Shown: positions 1 through 12,337 of the stretch, one piece after another
Numbering within the stretch: position 1 is the first letter of the stretch
How the letters are laid out: every line of letters begins with the position of its first letter
Notes under the pieces: model-generated
Databases searched by the model: none
What the model saw: only the letters and a program-made list of their open reading frames with translations
What the model was told of the DNA's origin: nothing
Position numbers and translations under genes: made by a program
NCBI GenBank assembly: GCA_900291925.1
Contig: UWYS01000019.1
Location: 124,001 to 188,000 of the forward strand
Source of the DNA: Thecaphora thlaspeos
Lineage: Eukaryota > Basidiomycota > Ustilaginomycetes > Urocystidales > Glomosporiaceae
Direction: 5' to 3'
DNA length: 64,000 bases

Positions 1-3000
1 GCGAGGTTGACGATGTCGAGACCGTGATGGCCGGGCGGGACGGGGCCGTGGGCGTTGAAGGAGACGATGCGAGGATCTGTTGCTGGCTCGACGCGTCGTC
101 ATTGTATTCCCGGTCCGTCGCTGCAAGGCTGGAGAGGGCAGAGGGCGGGGATGCCTCGCTGTTGACGACGATTTTGGGCAGCATGGGCGGGACACGAGAA
201 GTCTCGGGGTCGGAGAACAACGCTTGGCCGGTGCGCCTGAGCGCCAGGTATCTGCGCCGGACGTAGACCATCATCATGCAGTTGCGGACGCGTTCGAGGC
301 TGATGCGGTCGTCGACGAGTTCCATCAACTCTCTCCGCTGGATGAGCTCCTCGACGCTGAGGGCTTCTGCGTCGTCGACGAGCTTGTGATGCGCCAGGAT
401 GGTCAGCATTGCCGTAAATGAGATGCCCTTGGCCTTGCGCTGGGAGAGCAGCGCTTCGTGATAAACGCGATTGAACCGCACCCGTCGCAAGCGGAGCTCT
501 GCGGCATCGATTCCTTCGAGCGCTTTGCAGAGCCGCTGCGCCTCGCTGCCAAGCTCGAAGCGCGTCGGAGACTGCGGCCACATGAAGTGGCCCCTCTCGC
601 CAATCTTGCCGTCCTTGAAGGGTGACCTCAGCGGCGAGGCTTCCCTGATACGTTCCAGCGGGCCCTTGCTGCTTGAGTTGGTCGGGCTGATCGGGCTGGC
701 CAGCGGCGTGTTTGACTCGAGCGCTCCGACCAGCGATGCGACGGAGCAGCTCGCCGGATAGAGGTCGACCTCGAGAGCACCGCTCAAGCTGCGGAGGAAT
801 GGGACGATATCCTTGGGCGCAATGTAGCCGTCGCGGTCGGTGTCGAACCTCGCCCACGCCTCCTTGTAGGCGCGCACCTCCTCCCTCGACAGGCGCGGCT
901 TGCCGCCGAGCTCGAACAAGTACGAAAAGTTCTCGACAACGGTACCTGGCACGGTACGGCGGAGGGGGTCAGAGAAGGCGGGAGGAAGGAGGCCAAAGGT
1001 TAGCATCCGGATATCACCTGTGTCAAATAAGCCGGAGTGACCGCAGAGGCATGCCGCCCGACAAGGTCAAGGCATCGCGGCCGCTGCTCAGGAACTCACC
1101 GGTAAACATGTTGAGGAAGATGTACATCGAGATGACGTTCCAAGTAATGAAGAGGAAGAAGGCCCACGCCTCGCTGCCGCAGTCCGTCTCGAGGTAACTC
1201 GCCGCCGGCGTGCATTGCGGTGGTGAGACGGTGTAGTCGTGCATATACGTGTTCCAGCCTTCGCCAGTCGACATCATGCTGAGGAAGACGAGCGAATTGA
1301 GCAGGCTGGAAAAGTTCTTGTTGTACGTCTCGTTCTCGCCCCACTTTGTCAGGCCAAATACCTCGAGCAGCATGATGGCCCACACCAGGAACATCGTCAG
1401 CCAGAGGAGGAAGAGGCTGAGGATGGCCGGCAGGCTGGCCCGCGCCGTCTTGAAGAGCTGATTGAAAGAGGTTAACTTCTGAACCAGCTTGAATGCAACG
1501 CAGGTGAGAAAGATCTTCTGAAACTGGATGTTGAACTGGTCCTCAGCGTCATGGCGGAGCAGGGGAATCGTGGTGCCGAGCGTGCCGCTGACCACCACGA
1601 GGTCATAGATATTCCAAGGGTTTGCCTTAAAGCTCGTCCAGCCGAGCCCGGCCAGCCGGACGCCGATGTCGGCGACGTAGATCATCGTGAAGACGAGGTA
1701 GATAATGTCGCGGACCCGGTCGACCCAGGCGGCGTCGCCGTAGCGCTGGGTCATCAGGACGGCGATGTTGGCGACGTACATGAACGTCATGCTCCGGCTC
1801 CACCAGCCGTGCTTGTCGACTGCGCGCTGGTAGCACCACGCGCGGACCGAGCCGCTGGGCTTGACCTTGGGCCGCTTCGACGGTGTCTGCCGCATGATGA
1901 GCTTCTTTAGGTCGATCCATTGCCGCTGCTCGGTGGTCTGGAAGGCTGCGCCGCTGAACTGCTGGAAGTTCTCGATGATGACAGCGACAAAGAGGGTCAG
2001 GACCGTGGTGCTGCCAATGAGATTGTAGACCAGGAAGAAGAGGGCGTTGACCTGGCGATTGTCGTTCTGCAGCTGCCGGTCTCGCCCGACGACGCTCATG
2101 GCGGTGCTCATGACATCAATCCATCCTTCGAGCGAGATAATTTCGAAGAGGATCAGGAGCGAGCTCTTGAAGTCGTTGAACGACCATATACTGCCGGACG
2201 TCGGGTTGGCCCAGGCTCGTGGCGCCAGGAAGCTCCAGTCGCCGGCCCCGGGCGAGTTGGTGTACTCGCCGAAGCAGTCGAATTTGGTCAGGATCGCGTC
2301 GTCCGAGTCGTTGCACGAGTAAAGGACGCCCGCGAAGAGGTTCTGGCCCCAAACCGCATACGGGATGATGTAGAGGATCGCCAGGATCGATGCGTCCAGG
2401 ATACGGCCGGCGCCTGCGATCATCACGGCGTGAAAACTGCGGAAGGAGGTCGGAAAGAGAAAAAGAAGGGCGAGGGCCAGGGCGCCGGGGAGCGGAGCGT
2501 AAGGCAAGCATGCGTGGGTCAGCCATGGGGTTCGAGGACCAACAATTTGAAGATGAAGGCGGGTAGAGAGGTGGGCTCACGTGTTTCGCATCAGCGACGA
2601 CAAGCTGCCGTTGCACGTAGGCGGGACAGGCCCAGGGAGGAGCAAAGGGAGGGAGGTGGGAATATTGGGCAAGGAGGGCGGGGGGGAAGAGTGTTCAGCG
2701 GTGGCGCAGTGAAGGAAGACTTTCACTGGAACGCAAAGGAGGACAATGTCTCCACTCACTTAATCAGACGAAGCGCCCGGAAAGCCTTGAGTGCTCGGGT
2801 GAAGCGAGAGACACCACCGATTACGGCCAGCTCTGTGCCGACATTGACGAGCAGCGTGACCAGAACAAAGAGGTCCAGTGTGTTCCACATGTTTAGAATG
2901 TAGGCGTTGGGGGTGAAGGCGAGGCCGTCGGCGATGGTCTTGACCAGAAACTCGGCCACGAAGAGGCTTGACAGGCTCATCTCCAGGATCGAGAACCACG

Positions 3001-6000
3001 AGGCCCTGATCAGCCCGAACTGGGCGTAGTAGTCGCGGCGGTAGGCGGGGGTCGCGATGCCCGCCGAGACGACGGAGCCCGCGATACCGACAAAGACGAT
3101 CGCCTGGAAGACCTTGTAGCGGATCGGCGAGCACGCTCGCCCAAAGAGGCGGTCACCGTAAGCGGACGGCACCAGGCTCTGGCAGAAGCGACGGAAGCTG
3201 CTGTGGTTCGAAAAGAGGAAGTAGGACTTGTCGTAAGATGGGTGGTTGGCGATGAAGCGCGCCTGCTGCAGGCGAGACCCGTCGGCGTCCGTCGTCGGAT
3301 ACGAGCCGTAGTGGTGGTCACCGGGCTGCTTCTCGACCGGCAGGCCAAGGTCGGTGCGCATCCGCTTCAGCATCCGCTCGCTGGCAAACAGCTTGGCTAC
3401 CGTGTCGTCGGCGTCGCTGTCGAAGAAGGCCGTCTGCCGGTTGACCGCTGCCTGGAAGACCTCCTCACCGGACAGGCTCTGGCGCACGCGGCGGCTCCGC
3501 AGAGTGTCGAGGGGAACCGCCTCCTCCGGCGTGTCGAGACGCAGCACCTTTTTGACGGTGTCTATGGTCCACATGGTTTTTCCGCCGTTCGAGCCCATCG
3601 TCATGCCCATCGACTGCTTCTTCTGCGCTTTTTCGTCGTCAGAGACGGCGGCGGCGGCGGTTGCTCCGCCTGGGCCTCCAACGATGGCGTTGGAGCGCTG
3701 CTGGTCGCCCGAGCTCCCCGTCACGGACGCGGTCGGCGCCGATCCAGTCTTGGCGGCGTTTCTGTCCCGGAGGTACCTGTACGGGCTCAGCTTGTGGAGG
3801 AGTTTCGCCGTACCGGATGCCTCTAGCGGCTCGTTGCGGCGGAGATAGTGCGCCAGCTGCTGCTGACGCTTCTCGCCTTCGGCGATGCTGAAGTTCTCAC
3901 TGATAACCGCGATAAACATCTGCAAGACGATGACTGCGGGGGGGGGTGGCCCGACGGGGTCCGGAGCGAGAGCGGTTCAGCGGCAGTGTCAGCATGTCCC
4001 TGCAGTTTCGACGCTCAGCCGGACCCCCTTTTTTTTTTTCCATCGGAAGGAGAGTCTCACTCACAGTTGGCGAGCATGAACCAGCCGCTTAGGAAGACGG
4101 CGCCGATGATAACCTGCTTGAACTGCGTCTCGTTGGAGAGAACGCTATAGAGCACGATGACCCAGTCCTCGGAGGTGAAGATCTGTCCGAGTAGAGCCGC
4201 CAGAAGTGGGTCGGACATCACGTAGGGGATCAGCATTCGGCCAGCTAAGCTATCAAGAGAGCTAGGCGGCTTGCTTCCGCCGCGGGGCCGTGCTCACCTG
4301 GTACATCGCCAGGAAGGCGTTGAAGAGGTGCTTGAACGTCATCTCGGTCCACTCGCCATCATCCTCTTGGGGAATGTCGCCGCGGAACAGCTGGACTGCG
4401 ATCAGCGCCGCGAATCCGACCATCATCAGCAGGAAGAGCACCATGTTGAGCAGGCCAACCATGGAGCCAAACACGCGCACCAGCAGCGCCCGCATCCGCG
4501 GCACGGCGGCGATTACGCGGTAGAAGCGCGCGAGCTGAAAGAAGGTGAGCCAGGCGTAGACGCTCGAGTCCCTAATGGCGGGTATCTGGATGATCGACGT
4601 GACGACGGCGAGGACAAGATCACCGATGTTTTGCTTTGAGCGCAGGAACGACCTCCAGTCTCCGTCGAGGACGAACGAGAGGAAGCGCATCAGGATCTCG
4701 ACGTCGAAGGCGACGGTGAAGTAGAGCTCGCCATCGTCTCGCGCCTGGAGCTGTGCCGGTTCCATCCACGTAGCCCTAGACGCCTGCAGTCCCACGTCCG
4801 CGATGATCGCCATGATCCAGATATACCTGGTGCAGCCCCAGACCCGCTTGTAGACGTTGGCGACCCGCTGCATGCGCCTCGCCATCGGGCCGGTACCCTG
4901 CTCTTGGGAGCGCGGCGTCTGAATTCTAGAGGCAGAACGGCGGCGGGCAGGCAGATGCGCAAAAGAAGGGCGAGGGCGGGCGAGGCAAAAAGCGTCAGCG
5001 TCGATCCGCCCCCTTTCGAGGCGCGCGGGAGAAGAGAGAAAGATGGAAGCCTGATCGACTCACTTCCGGTCGGCAAAGGCGCTGTGGTTGGTCTGGGCGG
5101 TCAACGTGGCGAAGCTGTTTGTGATGACGGCGACAAAGAGGTTTGCCAGCCAGAAGTTCATAATGATCAAGCCGGCGATGAAAAAGAGGCAGGAGGCGTA
5201 GTAGTCGGCGTCCATCATGTCGTACATCACGTTCGACCAGTTGTTGGCTGCGTAGAGCGAGCGGAAGAGTGAACGATTGGGTATCAACAAGGTTTGTCAG
5301 CGAAAAAGCTTGAGCACGCAGTAGACGACGCAGCGAACAGGCGCGGTGCGGCGTTAGTTTTTCACGCCTCGTTTGCCCGTCCATGTGCCCGCCCGTTCGC
5401 TAGCCGGCGTCGCGATCGATTCGCGCGCGGCCGGCAGTCGGCAGACACACTCACAGGAGATGATGATGACATTCTGCAGCAGCGAGGAGAGGACGTTGTC
5501 AAAGTTGGCGGTGCCGCCCTCGGGATTGGTGTCGGTCTCCTGGCAGATCTGGCCGGCGGGGCAGATGAAGCCCTTGGCCGTCGTGTCGGCAGGGATCCCG
5601 TCGATCTGGATGTAGGGCAGGTGCCGCCGGGAGGCTGCGTCGACGTAGCCGCCGCAGTAGCCCGGCAGCGTGTAGTTGGTGCCGGGCTCGCCCATCAGCT
5701 CGCCTGTCCAGATGCATTTGCGGCGGTACGAGCCCTTGAAGCTCTGGACGCCAATGATGCTGAAGAGCAGCATGGCAAAGGCGGTGAAGAAGGCGACCGT
5801 GGTGAGGATGGGGGCGGCCATCTTGAGCGACTCTAGGATCGTCGTGGTGCCGTTGGTGGCGGTCAGCAGCCGCGCGCAGCGCAGCACGCTGAGGGCGCGG
5901 AAGACGTAGATGTGGCGGTCGGGCGTCGCTTCCTGGTGCGCGCTGGCGAGCCCAAAGGCGACCCAGAAGCCGATGACGGCGAACAGATCGACGCGGTTCC

Positions 6001-7882
6001 AGCTGTGCCGGAGGAAAGCATGGTTGACTGCCTGCATGCGCTGCGTCACGAATGCGCCGGCGAACGGGCTCTTTCTGTTCTGCCAGAACTGGGCCGGATC
6101 GGACGAAGGCAGCATCATCGCCGCGCTGGCCTGCGTCTGCGACCTTACCGGGTGCGGCCGTGGAGGTAGTGTCGCGGTGCCCCGGGGCGGCGACCGCGCG
6201 CCGTCGCCGTCGCCGCTTCCCTGCCTCGCCATGGCATAGGCAGAGCCGGAGGAGCTCTTGGATGCCGAATGTTGCGACGCCTTTGCCGCGCGTGAACCGT
6301 GGATCACGCGCTGAGCCTGGCCTTTGAGCGCTCCGCCGAAGTCGGAAAAGGCGTCGAGCGTGTTGGAGCGCGACATCTGCCTCCGATGCTCGGTCTGCCC
6401 ATGGCCCTCGCCGTCGGCGCCGGCCTCGTGGCCGATGGGTGCGGCCATCAAAGCGGGCGGCGGGTTAATGATGAGCCCAGAGACGATGATGCGGATCAGG
6501 ATCTCGAGGGTGTAGATGCAAAATATGCCAAACAGGACGTAGTCCTCGTTGTAGTCGAAGAGGCCGCCCTTGCGCGGGTGGTTGTAGACGTTGCGGCTGG
6601 ACTGGATCACGAGGACCACGGTGTTGGCGACGATGAGCAGCAGGATCAGCGGCTCGACCCACCAGTGGGCGAGGAGAGAGGCCAGCAGGCGCCGGAAGCT
6701 GCTCTCGGGACCCCAGATGCCAAGGCTCTTGCCACGGAGCGTCTGGAGCGCCGCTGGCGGATGCGTGTCGGCCTCGGGCTGATGCGTGGGCGCGGCGGTG
6801 CGCGTGGCGGTGTAGCGAGCCTCGTTGGACGAGTCGCTGTCCGAGCCTCCCTCGTCGGTCTCTTGGAGGCGGACGTGGCTGTGCCGGCTGTCGAGGTGGA
6901 CGACGCGCTTGCTGAGGCGCTTCATGCTCTTGCCCATGCGCGAAAGACCGGACCTGGCGCCATGCAGCGAAGGGCCCCGGGCCAGGCCGGCGGCGGCGTA
7001 GATGTCGGCTCTCGACTTGTGCCTGGGACCGAGGTGGCCCTCTTCGAGCTGGTCGGGCGAGTCGACGCGGGCAAAGCCTGGGGGCGCGCCGTCTGCGGCG
7101 AAGTGGGCGCGAGGCTGGTGCCGCTGTGGATGCTGATCCGAGGTGAGGACGATGCGATCCGAGTCGTCGACGTCGTCGACGTCGTCTAGATTGTCGGCAT
7201 CGTCGCCCAGCATCGCTAGTGCACCTATGGCGCAGCGCTGGCTCGGCGATGAGGAGGCATCGAGCGGCAGCTGGTAGAGGGCGTCTTGGACGCGGGCGGT
7301 GCGGTCGAGGGCGATGCTGGAGAGCTGGTGGTGGAGCGACCAATGCAAGGGCCCACGTACGAGGCCTGCGTCGGCTGAGCTGCCGCTGCGCTGGTGGACG
7401 TGGAGCGCGTCGGCGGCGCTGGCTTGGCGTGGTATTGTCGGGGCGATTGCGGCGGTTGGCACCGACGCGGCTGGCGAGGCGGAGGGGGGGTGGTGATGAG
7501 CGGGCGGATGGGGGTGAGTGCCCCAGCTGAGGCGTCTGAGGAGGGAGTCGTCTAGCGTGTGGCTAAGCGATGCGGCGGGGCTGGCGGAGCGGCTGGTGGG
7601 AAGCCAGGAGCGATGGCGCTGGAAGCCCGATGCGGCCGAGGCCGAAGCCGAGGCGGAGAAGCCAAGGTCTGGCATCTCTTCGTTGCCATAGTAGTAGCTG
7701 TTGATGTAGCTGGTCGAGCTGTGGTCTGGGATGCTGTAGACGCTCGACGAGTCGGCTGTGTGGGTGGCGGAGGCCGAGGCTGATGGCGGCGGCGGCGGTG
7801 GGGACGAGGAGCGGGGCAGAGAGGCGTGGAGACTGAGGGCGGGGGCGTCGCGTTGCTGCGACTCTCTTCTCGAGGCCGACAT
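1..7882 (-). CDS. CCH1: Cch1-type voltage-gated calcium channel alpha subunit (3' end outside window)
   Basis: Four-repeat plasma-membrane calcium channel of the Cch1/Mid1 high-affinity uptake system. Seven exons fit without frame breaks: 7882-5455, 5247-5064, 4925-4298, 4182-4065, 3933-2760, 2436-1100 and 945 to the left edge, giving about 2,270 residues with the C-terminus missing. The start is the methionine of [10 protein letters not shown]; the frame is open further upstream but reads as low-complexity leader. Residues 1 to about 400 are Ser/His/Pro-rich and presumably cytosolic. Repeat I starts near residue 405, with S4 around [13 protein letters not shown]. Selectivity-filter motifs are SSNNWS (about 811), TSEDWV (1085), SLEGWI (1614) and TGEGWN (1903), so the EEEE locus reads N-E-E-E. 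Repeat III S4 is [13 protein letters not shown]; repeat IV S4 is poorly charged. The last exon has [14 protein letters not shown] after IVS6 and an EF-hand-like FDTDRDGYI. The family call is firm. Confidence 0.95.
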
Positions 7883-8180
7883 GGCTGACGCTGTGCTTGC
7901 CGAAGCCGGCTGCTGCAGCGTCCAGAGGGGGGCAGGCGGGGAGAGGGTGGTGGTGCTGTCTAGCAGGGTGTCATGGCAGAGATATAATGAAGCTTGAGGG
8001 TTGAAGCAACGAGTGCGTCCGGCGGCTGGTTGGTAGCGAGATGCTCGAGGCGAGACGAAGGGCAACCAACGTCAAACAAGGCGAAGCGGAAGCGCGTGTC
8101 GGGCGGCGAGGTCGAGTCGAGGTGATGATGGTGGGAGGGATGATGGTGGGTTGGCGAGAGCGAAAGCCAACGGGGTCAGC

Positions 8181-8345
8181 CGACAACGGGGCCAGCCGAC
8201 AACGGGCCAGCCGACAACGGGGCCAGCCGACAACGGGCCAGCCGACAACGGGGCCAGCCGACAACGGGGCCAGCCGACAACGGGCCAGCCGACAACGGGC
8301 CAGCCGACAACGGGCCAGCCGACAACGGGGCCAGCCGACAACGGG
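8181..8345. repeat. Minisatellite, 11 copies of a 15/16-bp unit
   Basis: Eleven copies of core CGACAACGGG are separated by CCAGC or GCCAGC, so the period is 15 or 16 bp. Going left to right the steps are 16,15,16,15,16,16,15,15,15,16. Copies are otherwise identical, which suggests recent expansion. It begins about 300 bp upstream of the CCH1 start codon. Confidence 0.95.
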
Positions 8346-8663
8346 GCCAGCCAGGGCAAGGTTGTAATCATTTCTTATTTGTTGCATGAATCAGCCGAGT
8401 AGCAACCAAGGACTCAGCTTCCATCCTTTCCACGCCACGCTACGCCACGCCACGCCATGGCGCAGCGCAGGGTAACCTAGTTAGTGCGTTGCGATTTAAA
8501 AATAAAATAAAAAATGACTTCTTGGATGGCCTCGAGATACTGTACATGTACGTCCTCCACCGTCTCGTCCGAAAGTACCTCTTCTTCCCCCTTGCTACCG
8601 TCCAACGCCAGCAGAGGAGGGGAAGCTGGCAGTGGCTCCTCTTCTTCCTCCTTCTCGCCATCG

Positions 8664-8888
8664 TCAACGTGCTGGTATCTTTTCGCGCCGACGCCGCTCG
8701 ATCAGGCTGTGCGCTGCGCGGCGCTTCGAGTCGCGTCCCGCCTTCTTGGGGCTGCCATCGGCCGCACCGTCGTGCCGTGCGTCCTCGGCGGCAGCTTGCG
8801 TTGTAACGGCGAGGACAGTGTTGAGGAAGCCTTTGCTCGGCGCCGCGATGGCCATGGCTGCGTTAGCGGCGCCTTTTTCCGTCAGCAT
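8664..8888 (-). pseudogene. Possible truncated bHLH transcription factor (basic region only)
   Basis: A 74-codon minus-strand frame ends with KRRAAHSLIERRRREKI, which has the H-x-x-x-E-R-x-R-R-x-K-I pattern of a bHLH DNA-binding basic region. Four codons later it stops (TGA), with no helix-loop-helix. A splice-acceptor-like CAG lies just upstream of the first ATG; a two-codon exon ending before GTGTGAGC near 8999 could join in frame. The next frame after the basic region encodes an acidic tail (DDGEKEEEE, then VEDVHVQYLEAIQ) ending near 8480, so a one-base shift or an unseen intron may separate two pieces. It may be a decayed gene, a mis-sequenced gene, or chance. Confidence 0.3.
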
Positions 8889-9368
8889 TCTCGCCAGCCT
8901 GTGTTTGGGAAGGGGGACGAGATGGAGAGTGCGCTAATCAGTCGCGCGCTAGCAAGCGGTAGGCGGAGGCCTACCCAAGAGAATGCTCACACTGCGCCAT
9001 TCTGCCCCCTCGGGATGGAATGGACAAAGACGAGCTCCGCCTTGAGCTGCTTGGACGCTGGCTGTAGAGGTCGACGCCGGCCGTGGAAGATGCAGCGCTG
9101 TCATCAGCTGCCGCTCGGCCGACCGAGGTCACGTCGTCTTACACTCGGGCTACTCAAGTCGGCTCTCAAACAGCTAGCACACCAGCTGGCTGGGCTTGCC
9201 TTGATCTCGAATCAACGTCGCTTCCACATACGAGCCAAAGTGTGCGTCCGTTTCCCTCCGTGGCGCAAGCATCACACCAAGCCTGCCCGTGACTTGCCGC
9301 ACGACAAAGCTGCCCTCCGCCACCCCCTTAGCACAGGCGAAGCCACTCTCTTTTCGACCCTTGCCTCG

Positions 9369-11724
9369 TCATGCTACCCTGATACGCAGAGCCCTGTGCA
9401 CCGCCTCTCTGGTAGGCCCCAGCGCCTGTCATCACATAGTTTACCAAAGGAAAGGAAAGGACAAGGCCAGGCCGTCGTAAAGTCTCGGCGTCAGCTACAA
9501 CCTTGTCACTCCGGGCCTGATGGGGACACAATCCGAGCGACGCAGCACTCACCACTCCAATCTTCCGCCTCGCATCCTCCCCATACTCTTCCTCGGCCTC
9601 CCTCTCGACGCTTTTTATCTTCTCCAGCGCCTTTTCAAGGCTCTGCATCATCTTGGCCGCTCGTTCTCGACGTTCGCCGTCCTCCTTCTCCCTATCTGTA
9701 TCCGCGTCGTCGCTCGACGAGCTCAGTGCCGAAGCCTGCAGATCTTTCCAATTTGACGGCTTCAGGGCAGAAGAGGAAGATGATGATGACGGCGAGAGGC
9801 ACGACCATAGCTGGCGGAGGAACTCCGTCGTCGAGGCCTGGACCGAGACGGTGCTCTTCTGCAGCGGGTCCGGTAGCGTCTCTACGGCCAGAAGAGAGAG
9901 AGAGAGAGGGGAGGGAAGAAGGGGGGTAGGAACAAGAGTTGAGGACAGCCCTGCAAATAACTTTTTCGCCAGCGGCTGACGGCACCTACTGAGATCGTTG
10001 ACTCCTCGCCCCGTCGTCCTCGCGCGGACGTTTGTAAGCATCACCTTCATGGCTACCTCGCTCTCGCCTTTGCCCGGCCTGTACTCGCCCAGCCTCGGCG
10101 TCCACCCCTTGATCCCTTCGTCGAAGCGTGCGACAGTCTGACGCACCTCTTCCATCGTCTTGGGCACGCTTCCGTCGTCGTCCGGCTGCCGCTTCCTTTT
10201 CCGTCGCAACGCTTCGTCGTCCTTCCCCTCGTCCAGAGGCTCGCCGCCATTGCTGCGATCGTGAGTCTGGCTCTGCAGGTAGCCTTCGACCTCGCCAACG
10301 TTGAGCTTCACCCGCTCCGTCTTGTCGCTCTCGTTGAGGTCGTCGATCTCAATCTCGCGGTAATACCGCGCCTTGACCGTCTCGGCGTCCTCGCGAGGCG
10401 TTGTCCCGATGGCGTTCGGGTCGTACTCCTCCCCTACGCCGCCCACCACACGGCGTGACCTCCGCTCCGCCTCCTCCTGCTCGCCCAACGCCGAGTCGAG
10501 CAACGACTGCGAGTGATCGTTGAAGCGGCGCATTAGCGGAAGCGTCTTCCTTTCTGCACCGGCGCGCATCGTCCAATCTTTGGTGTTGCCTGTCTCCTGG
10601 TGGTCCTCCTCGATCGACGCCAGGTCGAGCAGCCGGTCGTGCGGATGGTGTAGGCGCCGTGACTCGAGCTGGTCGTCTTCGTCCTCAAGGTACCTATCAA
10701 AGACGGGGTCGTCTTGGACGATGTGCTCGTTGGCCGCCGACCGGGCCGAGGTTCGAAGGCGGTGATAGAGCTTCGATTGAAAGTACCGCGTCCAGAAGGC
10801 ACTCTCGTCGAGCTTGGAGGGGACATTCTCCTCGTACGCGCGCGCCACAATGGGAAACTGCTCAAATAGGTCGCGGATCAGCTCGACGGTGATGCTCAGC
10901 TTGAGCTCGCCCGCCTCATTGGGTGTGGGCTTGGGGTCCGCGAGGCGAGCATTGCGGCCCTGCCGCTGCTCGAGCATCGCCCGCTCGGCGCGAATAAGCG
11001 CCTGGCGCTGCGGATGCGACCAAAACTCCGAGTCCTGCATCGCACCGCTGAGGACGACGTCCTTGTGCAGCGAGCGAAGGTGCGGGTTGGAGCGCAGGAC
11101 GCTGATGCGCAGCTCCATCTCGGTCTTGGGCGGCGGCCTGTTCTCGGCCGCGGAGCGTTTGCTAGGCTGCTGCTGCTGCTGCTGCTGCTGTTGTTGTGCC
11201 TGTGCCTGTGCGGGCGATAAGGAGGATAAAGGCTTGGCGGACGAAGATGTGACGTCGGGTGTGGCGCCTCGGGTTGCAGCGGCAGCGGACGACGAGGGCA
11301 TCGATGCCTGTGCGGGGCTGCCGGGTGCCAAGGGCGTGGACGATCCACTCGCGAGCTGCTGGCCCTGCTGCTGGGCCCTGTTCCTAGCGACGGCAGTGGC
11401 GAGATCAACCTTGAACTTCTCACGATCCTCGAGCGCCGTCTGCTGAGCCGCATTAAAAACGAGAAGGACCTTTGACTTGGCGGCCACCTGTGCGCCGTTT
11501 GCGAGGGCGATCATCAGGGCTGTCTGTGCGGCGCCCGCCTTGGAGGTCTGGAGGCCGGCGATGTCGACGAATTTTATGGCGAATGGTGTGACGCTCGTCG
11601 AGGCGATAGAAGGTGTCCAGGTGAGGGTCTGGTTGTGGTGGGCGGCCAGCGTCCCGGCCATCTTGCTGAACGCGACGGCGGCGTGAAGGTAGGCGGTCGA
11701 GGAGACGGAGGTCGAGGAGGCCAT
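9369..11724 (-). CDS. TFB1: TFIIH core subunit Tfb1/p62
   Basis: Structural subunit of transcription/repair factor TFIIH, acting in the nucleus in promoter opening and nucleotide excision repair. Three exons: 11724-9990, 9881-9553 and 9425-9369, giving 706 aa; the first donor is GTAGGT and the last exon is only 57 nt. The N-terminal 150 residues match the p62 PH-like domain. A Gln/Ala-rich linker containing CAG repeats (11166-11200) precedes two BSD domains: about 205-245 (ISVLRSNPHL then DSEFW) and about 281-325 (LFEQFPIVARAYEENVP then ESAFWTRYFQSKLYHRL). The C-terminal helical part holds TEFLRQLWSCL and an acidic coiled coil (MMQSLEKALEKIKSVEREAEEE). The start is the ATG of MASSTS; upstream codons in the open frame look like leader. 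All splice phases agree and the gene looks intact. Confidence 0.93.
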
Positions 11725-12337
11725 GATGACGTGGATCGTGGACAATGCTAGGGCCAGCAGGGCTGATGCCGAGCAGCAGAAGGCAGGCGGGACAGGGCGA
11801 CGTCGGGAGGCGATGGGATGGTGGTCGTGGACGAAGAGGAACGGCAGCGCTCGTCCGGCTGGCAGAGGTGGGGCGGATGGCCGACAGGCGTGCCGAGCTC
11901 TCGGGGCAGCTTTCGCGGCCAACAAAAAGTGGAGACCTTCGGCTCCGTCGAGCGCACCCCCCCCCCGCCAGTGAGCCAGCGGGGCCGCTCAGCCTCAGCC
12001 TGCCTGGTCAATTTCCTACAGTACAACAACACCGACGTCGCCTCGCCATGCGTTACCCCTTCCTGCCCCTGTCACAGACCGCGTGCGGGAAGGAGGGCAG
12101 GGTGGGGGTGGGGAGGGGGGAGGGGGAGGGGGAGGTAAGCTAGACGTGTGCGAGGGGAGGAGACTAGCGAGCAGTGTATTTCGAATCTTTGGTCTAGCTC
12201 TGGCAGGCGATTCTATGACAGACGGCGCCGACAGTCAGAGGTGCCAGGTGTGCAGAAAGTCTGGGTATCGATAATCCCAGAATGCAATTACAACCAGAGC
12301 AGCGCCATCCTTATCATGGAAGGGCGAGTCGAAACCA
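11725..12337. other. Spacer between GET2-like 3' end and TFB1 5' end
   Basis: About 610 bp containing the TFB1 promoter and the 3' flank of the upstream minus-strand gene. A C-tract (11958-11966) and a G-rich run (12098-12134) stand out. No gene is supported. Confidence 0.6.

Larger units (their letters stand above)
7883..9368. other. Spacer between TFB1 3' end and CCH1 5' end
   Basis: The spacer lies upstream of CCH1 and downstream of TFB1, both on the minus strand. It holds the CCH1 promoter/leader side (7883 to about 8170), a minisatellite (8181-8345), an AT-rich patch around 8490-8515, and an isolated bHLH-like reading frame (8664-8888, listed separately). Long plus-strand frames here run antisense into TFB1 and show no recognisable domain. 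Confidence 0.6.

Noticed and set aside
8181..8345. CRISPR-like appearance of the 15/16-bp array
   Set aside because: There are no unique spacers and the units are contiguous; it is a eukaryotic minisatellite.
8514..9929. 471-codon plus-strand open frame
   Set aside because: It runs antisense through the last TFB1 exons, has low-complexity Ser/Arg composition and no domain. The TFB1 exons on the other strand explain the sequence.
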